From Oscillospiraceae bacterium (GTDB lineage: Bacteria > Bacillota > Clostridia > Oscillospirales > Ruminococcaceae): a stretch of 64,000 nucleotides of DNA. The notes beneath the pieces were generated by a model that saw only the letters and a list, made by a program, of their open reading frames with translations, was not told the origin of the DNA and ran no database searches. Shown in pieces: positions 15,656 through 23,519 of this stretch. Position 1 is the stretch's first letter, and every line of letters begins with the position of its first letter. The stretch is taken from the NCBI GenBank assembly GCA_022791315.1, contig JAAVYW010000045.1, positions 1 to 64,000 of the forward strand, read 5' to 3'. Made by a program: the position numbers and the translations under genes.

Positions 15656-16690
15656 ATGAAACGACACAGTCTGGCAAGGCTCTGCCTTCAGGCGATTCTC
15701 TGTCCCTGGATGCTGGCAGTGCCCAGCTCTGCCGGTGATTTCCAGGGCAAAAAAGTATTCCCCGGCATCGATGTCAGCGCATACCAGGGCATCATCGACT
15801 TTAACGCCGTGCGGGACAGCGGCGTGCGCGTGGTCTATATCCGCGCCGGCGTGGACGGCCGCCCCGACGACTACCTGCGCCGCAACTACGAGGGGGCCCG
15901 CAACGCCCGCCTCAACTACGGCTTCTACTACTTTGTCACGGCCAAAAATGAGAAGGAGGCCAGGGAGCAGGCCGGCCAATTCGCCTCCCTGTTGGAGGGC
16001 AAGCGGTTCAACGCCCGCCCTGTGATGGATTTTGAGCGCTTCGGCGATTTGAGCAAGGAGGAAATCAACCGCATCGGCCTGGCCTTTGTGGATGAGCTCC
16101 AGCGCCTCACCGGCATCCTCCCCATGGTCTACACCGATTCCTACAACGCCGAAACCGTCTGGAACCGCAGCTTTGCCAGCTACCCCCTCTGGCTGGCCGA
16201 CTACCAGGGCACCGACAACCCGGAAACCGGCGTTTGGAGCGATTGGCAGGGCTTCCAGTACACGGATAAGGGCCAGGTGCCCGGCATCGAGGGCCCGGTG
16301 GACTTAAACTATTTCACCCCCGAAGTGCTGCTCTACACCACCGAACGCCCCGGGGAATACCACCCCGACGCGCCGGAAATCCTGCGCTACACTGTCCGCG
16401 CCGGGGAAACCCTGCGGGGCATTGCCCGGAAATTCGGCGTCAGCGTGGCCGCCCTGGTCCACGAAAACCACATCGAAGACCCCAGCCTCATCTATGTGGG
16501 GGAAGTCCTGCGCATCCCCGAAGAGGAGGAGACCGACCGCTACTTCCTCTACACCGTGAAAAAGGGGGATAACCTCTGGAACCTCTCCCGCAAATTCGGC
16601 ACCACGGTCTCCACCCTGGCGAAAGACAACTATATCCCCAACCCCAGCCTCATTTACATCGGCGATGTGCTGCGCATCCCCAAGAAATAG
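15656..16690 (+). CDS. Secreted GH25 lysozyme with two LysM domains
   Basis: A 344-residue muramidase. It has a signal-like N-terminus (RLCLQAILCPWMLAVPSSAG) and a GH25 domain with the catalytic acids in FPGIDVSAYQG and VMDFE. Two LysM peptidoglycan-binding repeats start near residues 244 (YTVRAGETLRGIARKFG) and 297 (YTVKKGDNLWNLSRKFG). It cleaves the glycan backbone of peptidoglycan outside the cell. GH25 enzymes usually come from phages or act in remodelling; the LysM tail favours a host remodelling or germination role. The start is uncertain: ATG 15656 fits the signal peptide, while ATG 15644 lies directly against GGAAAGG. Confidence 0.9.
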   Translation: MKRHSLARLCLQAILCPWMLAVPSSAGDFQGKKVFPGIDVSAYQGIIDFNAVRDSGVRVVYIRAGVDGRPDDYLRRNYEGARNARLNYGFYYFVTAKNEKEAREQAGQFASLLEGKRFNARPVMDFERFGDLSKEEINRIGLAFVDELQRLTGILPMVYTDSYNAETVWNRSFASYPLWLADYQGTDNPETGVWSDWQGFQYTDKGQVPGIEGPVDLNYFTPEVLLYTTERPGEYHPDAPEILRYTVRAGETLRGIARKFGVSVAALVHENHIEDPSLIYVGEVLRIPEEEETDRYFLYTVKKGDNLWNLSRKFGTTVSTLAKDNYIPNPSLIYIGDVLRIPKK

Positions 16691-16705
16691 CCCCTTTGCG
16701 CCAGG

Positions 16706-16744
16706 CAGGGCCGCCCCGGAACCCCGGTGCGGCCCTGTTTTCTC
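16706..16744 (+). terminator. Terminator of the lysozyme gene
   Basis: CAGGGCCGC (16706-16714) pairs with GCGGCCCTG (16729-16737), followed by TTTTCTCTT. Confidence 0.85.
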
Positions 16745-16773
16745 TTGCCAGCCACGGAAAAAGCTGGTATCAT
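16745..16773 (+). promoter_or_regulatory. Promoter of the APH-like gene
   Basis: TTGCCA (16745-16750), a 17-base spacer and TATCAT (16768-16773), starting directly after the preceding terminator. Confidence 0.6.
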
Positions 16774-16825
16774 AGCCTTACAACCGGCACTGCCGGTCCC
16801 TCTAAAAACGAAAGGTGGTTCCCCC

Positions 16826-17851
16826 ATGCTCCAAGTATCCCTCTCCGACGCCGAGCAGATTTTACAGGATTTTCAACTGCCCCTCCCCCTGCTCTCTTTA
16901 GAGGAATTGCAGCGGGACGACTACGACGAAGCGGCAAGGGAAGTCCGCCTCATCCTCAAGGCCACCCTGTCCGATGGCTTTGCCGCCGTCCTCCGCCTGA
17001 AAAACGAGCCGGACGTCTCCCTGGCGCTCCTGGAGCAGCAGGGCCGCTTTGCCACCCAGCTCCGCCAGGGCGGCATCCCCTGCCCTGTGCAGTACCAGTG
17101 CAGCGGCTCCTATGCCAAAGCCTATTCCCTCCACGGCTATCCCCTGGCTGTCACGGTAGAGGAGTTTGTCCCGGGCGAGCTCTGCTCGGTAGACGGGGCA
17201 ACCGCAGAACAGACCGGCGCCCTCCTGGCCGATACCCATAACCTCTCCGAGCGCCTGGGCTGCCATGTGGACAACCAGGTGCTCTTCGACCCCTTTGCCC
17301 CCAACGACCTGTTCACCTTTTCCGCGTTTGAAGCCGTCGAACCGGCCCTCTCCGGCGCCGGCCTGGCCCTGCACCGGCGCATTGCCGCCCAGTACCGGGC
17401 GTACATGGAGCGCCTCTCCCCCCTGCGTGCCGAGCCCCGCTACGCCGTGCAGGGGGACATCAGCAACTGCAACCTCTACCGCCTCCCCAACGGCGCCCTG
17501 GGCCTCTTTGACTTCAACCGCTGCGGCGACAACAACCTCTTCTGCGACATGGCGATGCAGGCCGTGTTCGAGTCCCGCCTGATGGACTATCCCCCAGACG
17601 CCGGCCCGGAGCAGGAGCGCGCCCTTCTCGCCGCCTTTCTCAGGGGTTACCAGTCCCGCCGCCCCCTCGCCCCCCAGCACCGGGAGCTGCTCCCCTACCT
17701 GTTCGCCGTCATCTCCGCCTTTTGGAGCTCCGACATCCGCTGGGGCCCCGCCAGCCTCTGGCAGGCCTGCCAGCAGCGGGATTTCCCCGCTGTCCTCCGG
17801 TGGCTCACCGAAATCCAAGCCCGCCTTGACTGCCTCTCCTGGCCCCTGTAA
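16826..17851 (+). CDS. Aminoglycoside phosphotransferase-like (APH fold) kinase
   Basis: A 341-residue protein of the APH/choline-kinase fold. N-lobe: VRLILKATLSDGFAAVLRLKNEP. The catalytic loop reads YAVQGDISNCNLYR (Asp211 and Asn216 in place), but the usual His of the HGD motif is Gln209. The metal-binding segment is GLFDFNRCGDNN. It resembles YxxxD-type homoserine-kinase-like or spectinomycin-type phosphotransferases found in Clostridia. The substrate (antibiotic or metabolite) is unknown. ATG 16826 follows AAAGGTGG. Confidence 0.75.
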   Translation: MLQVSLSDAEQILQDFQLPLPLLSLEELQRDDYDEAAREVRLILKATLSDGFAAVLRLKNEPDVSLALLEQQGRFATQLRQGGIPCPVQYQCSGSYAKAYSLHGYPLAVTVEEFVPGELCSVDGATAEQTGALLADTHNLSERLGCHVDNQVLFDPFAPNDLFTFSAFEAVEPALSGAGLALHRRIAAQYRAYMERLSPLRAEPRYAVQGDISNCNLYRLPNGALGLFDFNRCGDNNLFCDMAMQAVFESRLMDYPPDAGPEQERALLAAFLRGYQSRRPLAPQHRELLPYLFAVISAFWSSDIRWGPASLWQACQQRDFPAVLRWLTEIQARLDCLSWPL

Positions 17852-17864
17852 GTCACCCTGCCCC

Positions 17865-18410
17865 CTACCTCAGCCCAAATTCCCCCGCTTCCAGCCTGCG
17901 CCGGATATGTGCCGCGCTCTCCTGCGGCGTCTGGCCCGTGGTGTCTACCACGTGGGGCTCGTAGTCCCCTAAATCCGCCAGGGAGCGCCAAATCTGGGAG
18001 ATAGTGCCAAAATCCAGCGGGAATTCCGGCCGCTGTTCCCGCTGCGCAGCGCGGGCAATGGCCTCCTGCTCTTCCGGCCGCAGCACCACATACCGCAGGT
18101 CAATGCCCCGCTCCGCCAGCGCCCGCCAGGGCGGCAGGAACCAGGGCCCTACCACCCCGTCCACAAACACCTGGTAGCCCCCCAGCGCAAACTGCTCTGC
18201 GCAGGCCACGGCGCAGGCCATCACCACCTCATTCTGGTCTCCGGATTCCGCCTCCCAGGGCTGCCGGTAGCCCCGCTGGATGTACTGGTAAAAGTCGTCG
18301 GTGTGCAGGTGTACCGTAAACTCCTCCCCCCAGCCCCGGGCCAAAATCCGGGACACCGTGCTCTTCCCCGTCCCGCAGGCCCCGGAAATCAAAATCACCT
18401 TCCCAGCCAT
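17865..18410 (-). CDS. P-loop kinase-like protein
   Basis: A 181-residue P-loop NTPase with Walker A GACGTGKST (residues 10-18) and HTDDFYQYI, a substrate-binding Asp pattern seen in uridine-kinase/AAA_18 type kinases. VFVDGVVGPWFL and RPEFPLDFGTI follow. It is probably a small-molecule kinase of unknown substrate. It converges with the APH-like gene (14-base gap) and has its own promoter. Confidence 0.7.
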   Translation of the reverse strand: MAGKVILISGACGTGKSTVSRILARGWGEEFTVHLHTDDFYQYIQRGYRQPWEAESGDQNEVVMACAVACAEQFALGGYQVFVDGVVGPWFLPPWRALAERGIDLRYVVLRPEEQEAIARAAQREQRPEFPLDFGTISQIWRSLADLGDYEPHVVDTTGQTPQESAAHIRRRLEAGEFGLR

Positions 18411-18444
18411 TCCCTTCCCCTCCCGGTTTCACAAAGTTATCCCT

Positions 18445-18473
18445 ATCATACCACAGGCCCGCCCCAAGGACAA
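18445..18473 (-). promoter_or_regulatory. Promoter of the P-loop kinase gene
   Basis: On the minus strand TTGTCC (18468-18473), a 17-base spacer and TATGAT (18445-18450). The stretch up to 18660 has no gene. Confidence 0.7.
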
Positions 18474-18663
18474 GCCCCCGCCCTCCAAAGCGCGTGCAGA
18501 GCAAATCCCCTATTTCCCGGGGGGATAGCGGGCCACTTGTAAACAGGCGGCCCGCCCAGCCCCAGAGGAGTGGTGCCTTGCCGTCCCCCTCCCATGCTAA
18601 ACTCTTTGTGGAACACCCCCTCAGCCTACGTCCCACAGTTTTGATTGGGCCAAAGCGCAGCAA

Positions 18664-18698
18664 GGGCGCGGGCATGGCAAACCGCCACACCCGCGCCC
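18664..18698 (-). terminator. Possible terminator of the sigma/anti-sigma operon
   Basis: GGGCGCGGG (18664-18672) pairs perfectly with CCCGCGCCC (18690-18698). The T-tract on the minus strand is weak. Confidence 0.4.
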
Positions 18699-18708
18699 GG
18701 CGCAGGGC

Positions 18709-20253
18709 CTATTCCTCCTGCGGGAGCCTCACTTCCAGGGAGTAGTGTTCTTTTTCCGGCGCCAGCAGCACCTCCCACTCCCCCTGTTCCGTGTCAAACC
18801 CCAGGTCTGAGTACGCCAGCTCTATCCCCTCCCGGCCCAGCAGCTCCACCCGCTGTTCCGAAAATGCCAGCCCGCTGCCCAGGGCTGTCACAAGGTCATA
18901 GCCCTCCAGCGTGGTGTCGGCGTCCCCGCCGGTGTAGAAATCATAGCTGGGCCCCTTGGTATATACCGCCTCCACCACAATGCTCCCCCCCGCCGGGATG
19001 GTGGCCTGCGCCACCTGGTAGAGCACCCGCTCCTGCAACAGCGTCTCGCTCAAAATGTCGTCCAGCCTGCCGTCCTGGTAGCGGTCCATCACCAGGCCTG
19101 CGGTGGGCCCAAAGCGCTCCATCAGCCGGGCCACGGATTCCCGGTAGAGCTGCTCCGGTACCCGGAGTGCCTCCGCCCCATCGTATTCCGCCAAATAGGC
19201 CTGGCAGAGCTGCTCCACAACCTCCCCCAGCGTGGCCTCATACCGGGTCACGCTGGCCGATACCCCGTCCAGCGGCACCTTGCAGCCCCCGTCGGTGTAG
19301 CCCCGTATCTGGTATTCCCCCACGTCTTCCCCTAGGAACAGCACCAGCGTCCTGCCGTTCCCCCTCCCATGGGGGTTGGCAAAGACACTGCGGCTCTGCC
19401 AGCCTGTCTCCTCGTCCCAGCTGGCGCCGTTCATCCCATAGGTGAGTACCTGGGTCTTTTCCTCCTCCACAAAAAACTCCATGGCCAGCGTGGGCGCGCC
19501 GTCTTTCCCCTCCGGCGTCACAAAGTCCGTGAATTCGTACACTGTCACCGGCTGTTCCAGCGCCGGGGCCTTCCCCAGGGCCTCTTCCCGGTAGCTGCCG
19601 TCCTCCAGCAGCGCCCGGTAGTCCTCCCAGGAGTCCAGCCCCTTCAGGTTGTAGGTGGTGCCGTCCTCCCCCTCCGGCGTCATCACCCCGGTGAACCCCC
19701 CGCTGTAAATCCCGGCATAGAGCTCTGTCTGCGCCTGTGCCCCGTCAATCTCCAGCCGGGGCGGCTCCACCGCCAGCGTCCCCGCATAGGGGTAGCAGAG
19801 GGTGACGGCCCTGTCCTCCGCCCCGGTGTTTTTCAGCACATACCGGTCTGTCACCGCAGCCCCCCGGTGCCAGCGCTGGGCAGCGCCGGAGAAATCCAGT
19901 TCCAGCTGGCGGGCGGCCTCCAGCCCCTCCCCCCCTTCCAGCACGTCCAGGGGCATCACCGGCCCGGCATAGTACAGGAAGGGATGCCCCTCCTCCGATG
20001 GGGCGGCCCCATCCCTGTCCTCCCCCGGTGCGGCGCCGTTCATGCCCGGCTGGGGCGCACCGGCCCCAAACCCGCTGCCGTGCCGGGCCATGTAGTGCAG
20101 CCTGGCCCCGCCCAGCCCCAGGCCGGCAGCCATCAGCAGGGCTGCCGCAGCGGCGCCCCACCTCTGCCAGGCCGGCCGGCGGGGCTTTCCCGCCTGCAAA
20201 ACAAAGTCGTCCCGAATCCCGGTCATCCCGTCATACAGTGTCTCCCTGTCCAT
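18709..20253 (-). CDS. Membrane-anchored extracytoplasmic protein, probable anti-sigma partner
   Basis: A 514-residue protein with a short cytoplasmic N-terminus (about 32 residues), one membrane helix (RWGAAAAALLMAAGLGLGGARL) and a large extracytoplasmic domain of about 460 residues without a recognised family name. It starts with ATG directly after the TAG of an ECF-type sigma factor gene (no gap), the arrangement of a cognate anti-sigma factor. The short cytoplasmic part would have to hold the sigma factor. The long external part may sense envelope or ligand signals. The internal pattern alternates strands with Asp/Glu-rich turns. Anti-sigma activity is inferred from position and topology. 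Confidence 0.6.
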   Translation of the reverse strand: MDRETLYDGMTGIRDDFVLQAGKPRRPAWQRWGAAAAALLMAAGLGLGGARLHYMARHGSGFGAGAPQPGMNGAAPGEDRDGAAPSEEGHPFLYYAGPVMPLDVLEGGEGLEAARQLELDFSGAAQRWHRGAAVTDRYVLKNTGAEDRAVTLCYPYAGTLAVEPPRLEIDGAQAQTELYAGIYSGGFTGVMTPEGEDGTTYNLKGLDSWEDYRALLEDGSYREEALGKAPALEQPVTVYEFTDFVTPEGKDGAPTLAMEFFVEEEKTQVLTYGMNGASWDEETGWQSRSVFANPHGRGNGRTLVLFLGEDVGEYQIRGYTDGGCKVPLDGVSASVTRYEATLGEVVEQLCQAYLAEYDGAEALRVPEQLYRESVARLMERFGPTAGLVMDRYQDGRLDDILSETLLQERVLYQVAQATIPAGGSIVVEAVYTKGPSYDFYTGGDADTTLEGYDLVTALGSGLAFSEQRVELLGREGIELAYSDLGFDTEQGEWEVLLAPEKEHYSLEVRLPQEE

Positions 20254-20805
20254 CTAATCTTCCCTCCGTTCCAGCTGTTCCCGCAGCCCCTGCCGCATCC
20301 GGTAGAGCCGCAGCGAAACCTGGTTCGCGGTCTTCCCCCGCTCCTTCGCCAGGGCCGAGACCGAGTCCCCGTACCAATACCGCCGCACAAAGAGCGCCCT
20401 GTCCTCTTTCCCCAGCGTCCCCAGCCATCTGTCCAGGAACGCCGAGAGTTCCTTTGCCTCCAGCTCCTGCTCCACACTCTCCCGCCCGGGCAGGCACTCC
20501 TCCAATTCCTCCAGCATCTGCTCCATGCCCCCGTAGCGTTTCTGCGCCCGCCCTGCCCGGTAGCGGCTCAGGCACAGGTTGCGCACAATCCGTCCCAGAT
20601 AGGCGGCCAGCTGCACCGGCCTGCTGGGCGGCACGCTGTCCCAGGTCCGCTGGTAGGTGTCGCTGACACACTCCTCCGCGTCCCTGGCGTCACCCAGGAG
20701 GCTCCCGGCAATCCTGCCGCACAATCCCCCGTACTTCTCCGCCGTATGCCGGATTGCATCCGGGTCCCGCGCCCAGTACAGCGCCACAATTTTCTCGTCT
20801 TCCAC
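20254..20805 (-). CDS. ECF-type RNA polymerase sigma-70 family factor
   Basis: A 183-residue sigma factor. Region 2 is visible as CGRIAGSLLGDARDAEECVSDTY...YLGRIVRNLCLSRYR, and region 4 as LGKEDRALFVRRYWYGDSVSALAKERGKTANQVSLRLYRMRQGLR with a helix-turn-helix. The spacing between regions 2 and 4 fits ECF factors. The GTG start at 20803-20805 is preceded by GAGG. It is co-transcribed with the membrane protein downstream, its likely regulator. The target promoter sequence is unknown. Confidence 0.85.
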   Translation of the reverse strand: MEDEKIVALYWARDPDAIRHTAEKYGGLCGRIAGSLLGDARDAEECVSDTYQRTWDSVPPSRPVQLAAYLGRIVRNLCLSRYRAGRAQKRYGGMEQMLEELEECLPGRESVEQELEAKELSAFLDRWLGTLGKEDRALFVRRYWYGDSVSALAKERGKTANQVSLRLYRMRQGLREQLERRED

Positions 20806-20919
20806 TGCCTCACACCCCCTTCACCCCTATAGACGCAGTTTCCCCCCTTATCTTTCACCATTTTTCCCAAACTTGTGAAAAACAGGGCCCCTGCGCCCGC
20901 AATTTCTCTCTTTCCAAGC

Positions 20920-20948
20920 AAAGACGGCGGGGAACCCCCGCCGTCTTT
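20920..20948 (-). terminator. Terminator of the M20 peptidase gene
   Basis: AAAGACGGCGGGG (20920-20932) pairs with CCCCGCCGTCTTT (20936-20948). On the minus strand it ends in the TTT of the stem. Confidence 0.75.
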
Positions 20949-20957
20949 CGCTGCGCC

Positions 20958-22322
20958 CTATTCCGCGTTCTGGTAATCCACTGTGGCATTCCCCTGCCCG
21001 TCGTAGACCACGGCGTCCTTGTCCAGCACCATGGCGTCCAGCGCCGCCAGGAAGGCCGCAGCAGAGGGGTACTTGGGCTCATATCCGGCCACAATCCCCT
21101 TGGCCGCGGCGGCGTCCTCCTTGAGCAGCGCGTCGGCCACCAGCAGCTGGGCCTTGGCCGAGCCCACGCACTGCCGGTCCGGGTCGGCGGTCTGGTAGTC
21201 AATGCCGTGCCCTGTCCCTGTGGCGCCGGCGGCGTTAAACTGCACGCCCGGCATCACGCAGGTGATGTCGCCAAAGTCCGAGGAACCGGTGCTCCACCCG
21301 TCATAGCGGAAACGCACCTTTCCCTCCCCCACCAGGTCCTTGCAGCACTGTTCCACCAGCTTCATAAAGGCGGGGTCATGGTATTCCGGGGAATAGCCGG
21401 GCCGGTCATGGAGCTCCACCCCTGCCCCAATTGCCAGGGCAGCCCCTGCCAGCGCCCGGTTGATTTTTTTGTTTTCCCGCCGGATGGCCTCCAGCGTGCG
21501 CCCCCTCACGTAGCTCTCAATCTTCATCTCGTCCGGGATGATGTTCACCGCGCAGTTCACCCCGCCCAAAATGGGGTGGAACCGGATAGAATCCCGGTCC
21601 GGGAAGGTCTCCCGCAGCGCATTGCAGGCCGAGAGCCCCAGCGTGGCCGCGTATTGGGCGTTAATCCCCTGCTGGGGGGCCCCGCCCGCGTGGGCGCTGC
21701 GCCCCTTGTAGCGGATGGTCTTGGCAATACACCCGTTGCAGCCCAGCCCGCAGGTAAAGTCCACGTCTTTCTCGTTGGTGCCGTGTACCATCAGCGACAA
21801 ATCCACCCCGTCAAAGAACCCCCGGGCCAAGAACTCCACCTTGCCCCCCAGGTAGCGGATAACCCCCTTTTGCCGCAGCTCCTCCCGGAACCCCAGCTGA
21901 ATCATCTCCTCCGCAGGCACCGCCATCAGCCGGATAGAACCGCTCATGCCCTCCAAAGCCCCCGGTTCCTTGAGGGCCGCCGCAATCCCCAGCAGGGCAG
22001 CGCCCTGGGCGTGGTGCCCGCAGCAGTGGGTCATGCCGTTCACCGATTCCGGGTGCCCTGCAATGTCCAGCGCGTCCAGCTCCCCCATAATGCACAGCTT
22101 GGGCCCCGGCCGCCCCGTGTCCAGGTCGGTGTAGAACCCGGGGATGTTCCCCGCCAGGGCCAGGGAATAGCCCAGCCCCTCAAATTTCCCCTTGAGGTAG
22201 TCGTGCGCCTCCCACTCCGTGTACCCCGTCTGGGGATGCGCCCAGAGCCAGCGTTCCGCCTCCAAAATCGTCTCCCGGTGCCGCTGCACGTTCTGCACAA
22301 TCTGTTCCTGTCTCTCGGTCAT
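20958..22322 (-). CDS. M20 family amidohydrolase (AbgB/aminobenzoyl-glutamate hydrolase-like)
   Basis: A 454-residue metal-dependent hydrolase. N-terminal RHRETILEAERWLWAHPQTGYTEWEAHDYL is typical of M20D amidohydrolases. Metal-binding regions appear as GELDALD, THCCGHHAQGAALL and PAEEM. The dimerisation domain contains KGRSAHAGGAPQQGINA, and later comes GSSDFGDITCVMPG. Enzymes of this type cleave N-acyl or peptide amides such as p-aminobenzoyl-glutamate. The exact substrate is unknown. The ATG follows GGGAGGAAAATGAC. Confidence 0.85.
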   Translation of the reverse strand: MTERQEQIVQNVQRHRETILEAERWLWAHPQTGYTEWEAHDYLKGKFEGLGYSLALAGNIPGFYTDLDTGRPGPKLCIMGELDALDIAGHPESVNGMTHCCGHHAQGAALLGIAAALKEPGALEGMSGSIRLMAVPAEEMIQLGFREELRQKGVIRYLGGKVEFLARGFFDGVDLSLMVHGTNEKDVDFTCGLGCNGCIAKTIRYKGRSAHAGGAPQQGINAQYAATLGLSACNALRETFPDRDSIRFHPILGGVNCAVNIIPDEMKIESYVRGRTLEAIRRENKKINRALAGAALAIGAGVELHDRPGYSPEYHDPAFMKLVEQCCKDLVGEGKVRFRYDGWSTGSSDFGDITCVMPGVQFNAAGATGTGHGIDYQTADPDRQCVGSAKAQLLVADALLKEDAAAAKGIVAGYEPKYPSAAAFLAALDAMVLDKDAVVYDGQGNATVDYQNAE

Positions 22323-22341
22323 GTCATTTTCCTCCCTAAGC

Positions 22342-23118
22342 CTATTTTAAAATTGCCTGCAAAATCCCCAACACCAGTAGGTGTGCAGGATAAAAAACAT
22401 AGAACAGCCATTTGCTGGCGGGCCCGCCGCCCCGTTCCCCGTTGTAGCGTTTGAGCAGCGGCAGCGCCAAGAGGGTGCCGGCCTGCATCCCCACGGTGCA
22501 GAGGTAGGCCCACCAAAAGGCCCCCCACCGGATGTTCCCCACCCCATATCTCTGCACCACTTCCCAGTAGGGCACCGAGAGGAACAGCATCGCCCCGAGG
22601 GAGGAGAGGGAGAACCACAGCGCCTGCCGTTTAAAATCCCCCCGGTTTCTCCCAAAGGAGAGCACAAAGAAAATCCCAAAGCAAAACCAGTCCGCCGTCA
22701 TGGAGAGGATACACAGCCCCACCAGCGCCGCCCCCCGCAGCAGCCCGTTTTCCACATGGTCCTCCACCCACAGGGCGCAGAGCCCCAGCAGCAGGGTAAA
22801 GAGCACGTTGAGCTGCAAGAGGTTCCCCACCCCCGGCATCCCCCCGGCCTCAAACACCAGGAAGGGCACATAGGAGAGAAGCGCAAAGCCCCCCAGCCGC
22901 AGCATGTAGCGGCGCAGGTCATGGGTGTGGTAATAGCCCTCGGCCACAAAAAAGCACATAATCGGGGCCGTGGTGCGGCCAATCAGGTGCATCACCAGGG
23001 CCAGCGGGCTCTCGGTGGGCACAAAGGCCCAGGCAACGTGGTCGATGAACATGGCCGCAATGGCAATGAGCTTCAGCGTGTTGCCGCTAAACCCGCGGGG
23101 GCGGGAGGTGTTTTCCAT
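22342..23118 (-). CDS. TraX family membrane protein
   Basis: A 258-residue multi-helix membrane protein that starts SGNTLKLIAIAAMFIDHVAWAF, the TraX signature, with MHLIGRTTAPIMCFFVAEGYYHT following. TraX of the F plasmid acetylates pilin. Chromosomal Firmicutes homologues have unknown, probably acyltransferase, activity. ATG 23118 was chosen because AAAGGATGA precedes it and the conserved domain starts there. Residues encoded upstream to 23319 are not conserved. No conjugation genes are nearby. Confidence 0.85.
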   Translation of the reverse strand: MENTSRPRGFSGNTLKLIAIAAMFIDHVAWAFVPTESPLALVMHLIGRTTAPIMCFFVAEGYYHTHDLRRYMLRLGGFALLSYVPFLVFEAGGMPGVGNLLQLNVLFTLLLGLCALWVEDHVENGLLRGAALVGLCILSMTADWFCFGIFFVLSFGRNRGDFKRQALWFSLSSLGAMLFLSVPYWEVVQRYGVGNIRWGAFWWAYLCTVGMQAGTLLALPLLKRYNGERGGGPASKWLFYVFYPAHLLVLGILQAILK

Positions 23119-23349
23119 TCCACAGTCATCCTTTCTCCTGTTCCGGCCGCAGGCCCCGACACACCGGCCGCGCCGCAGCCGCGCCAGCTCCTCCGGCGTC
23201 CCGGCGGGCCTTCCCTTCCACAGCACCGGCCAGCGCAGCGCCACAAAAGCGGGCGGGGAAATGCCCCTTCCCCTTGCCCGGGCCAATATCTTCTTCCGGT
23301 ACATCGGTACCGGGGGCACAAAAGGGCAAAGCTATCCTGCCCTGTGCAT

Positions 23350-23378
23350 AGTATACCATACTTTTCCCGCTGGGAAAA
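23350..23378 (-). promoter_or_regulatory. Promoter of the traX-like gene
   Basis: On the minus strand TATACT (23350-23355) is preceded by TGG (extended -10) and, 17 bases upstream, by TTTTCC (23373-23378). The stretch 23119-23349 has no gene. Confidence 0.55.
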
Positions 23379-23457
23379 GTTTTCCTATGAAATCTTTCGG
23401 TAATTTTACCCGTCTGCGCAGCTTCCAACCGCTTCCCCCCGGCCCTGTCCAAACGGC

Positions 23458-23491
23458 AAAAAACATCCCCGGAGGTTTCCCTCCGGGGATG
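23458..23491 (-). terminator. Terminator of the PFOR gene
   Basis: A 12-bp perfect stem CATCCCCGGAGG / CCTCCGGGGATG (23464-23475 and 23480-23491) reads on the minus strand into TTTTTT. Confidence 0.9.
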
Positions 23492-23519
23492 GCAAAATGG
23501 CAAAAGTCAATCCAAAACC

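Noticed and set aside
19369..20832. A 487-codon + strand frame opposite the sigma/anti-sigma genes
   Set aside because: It is antisense to two good genes with adjacent stop and start, and has no domain.
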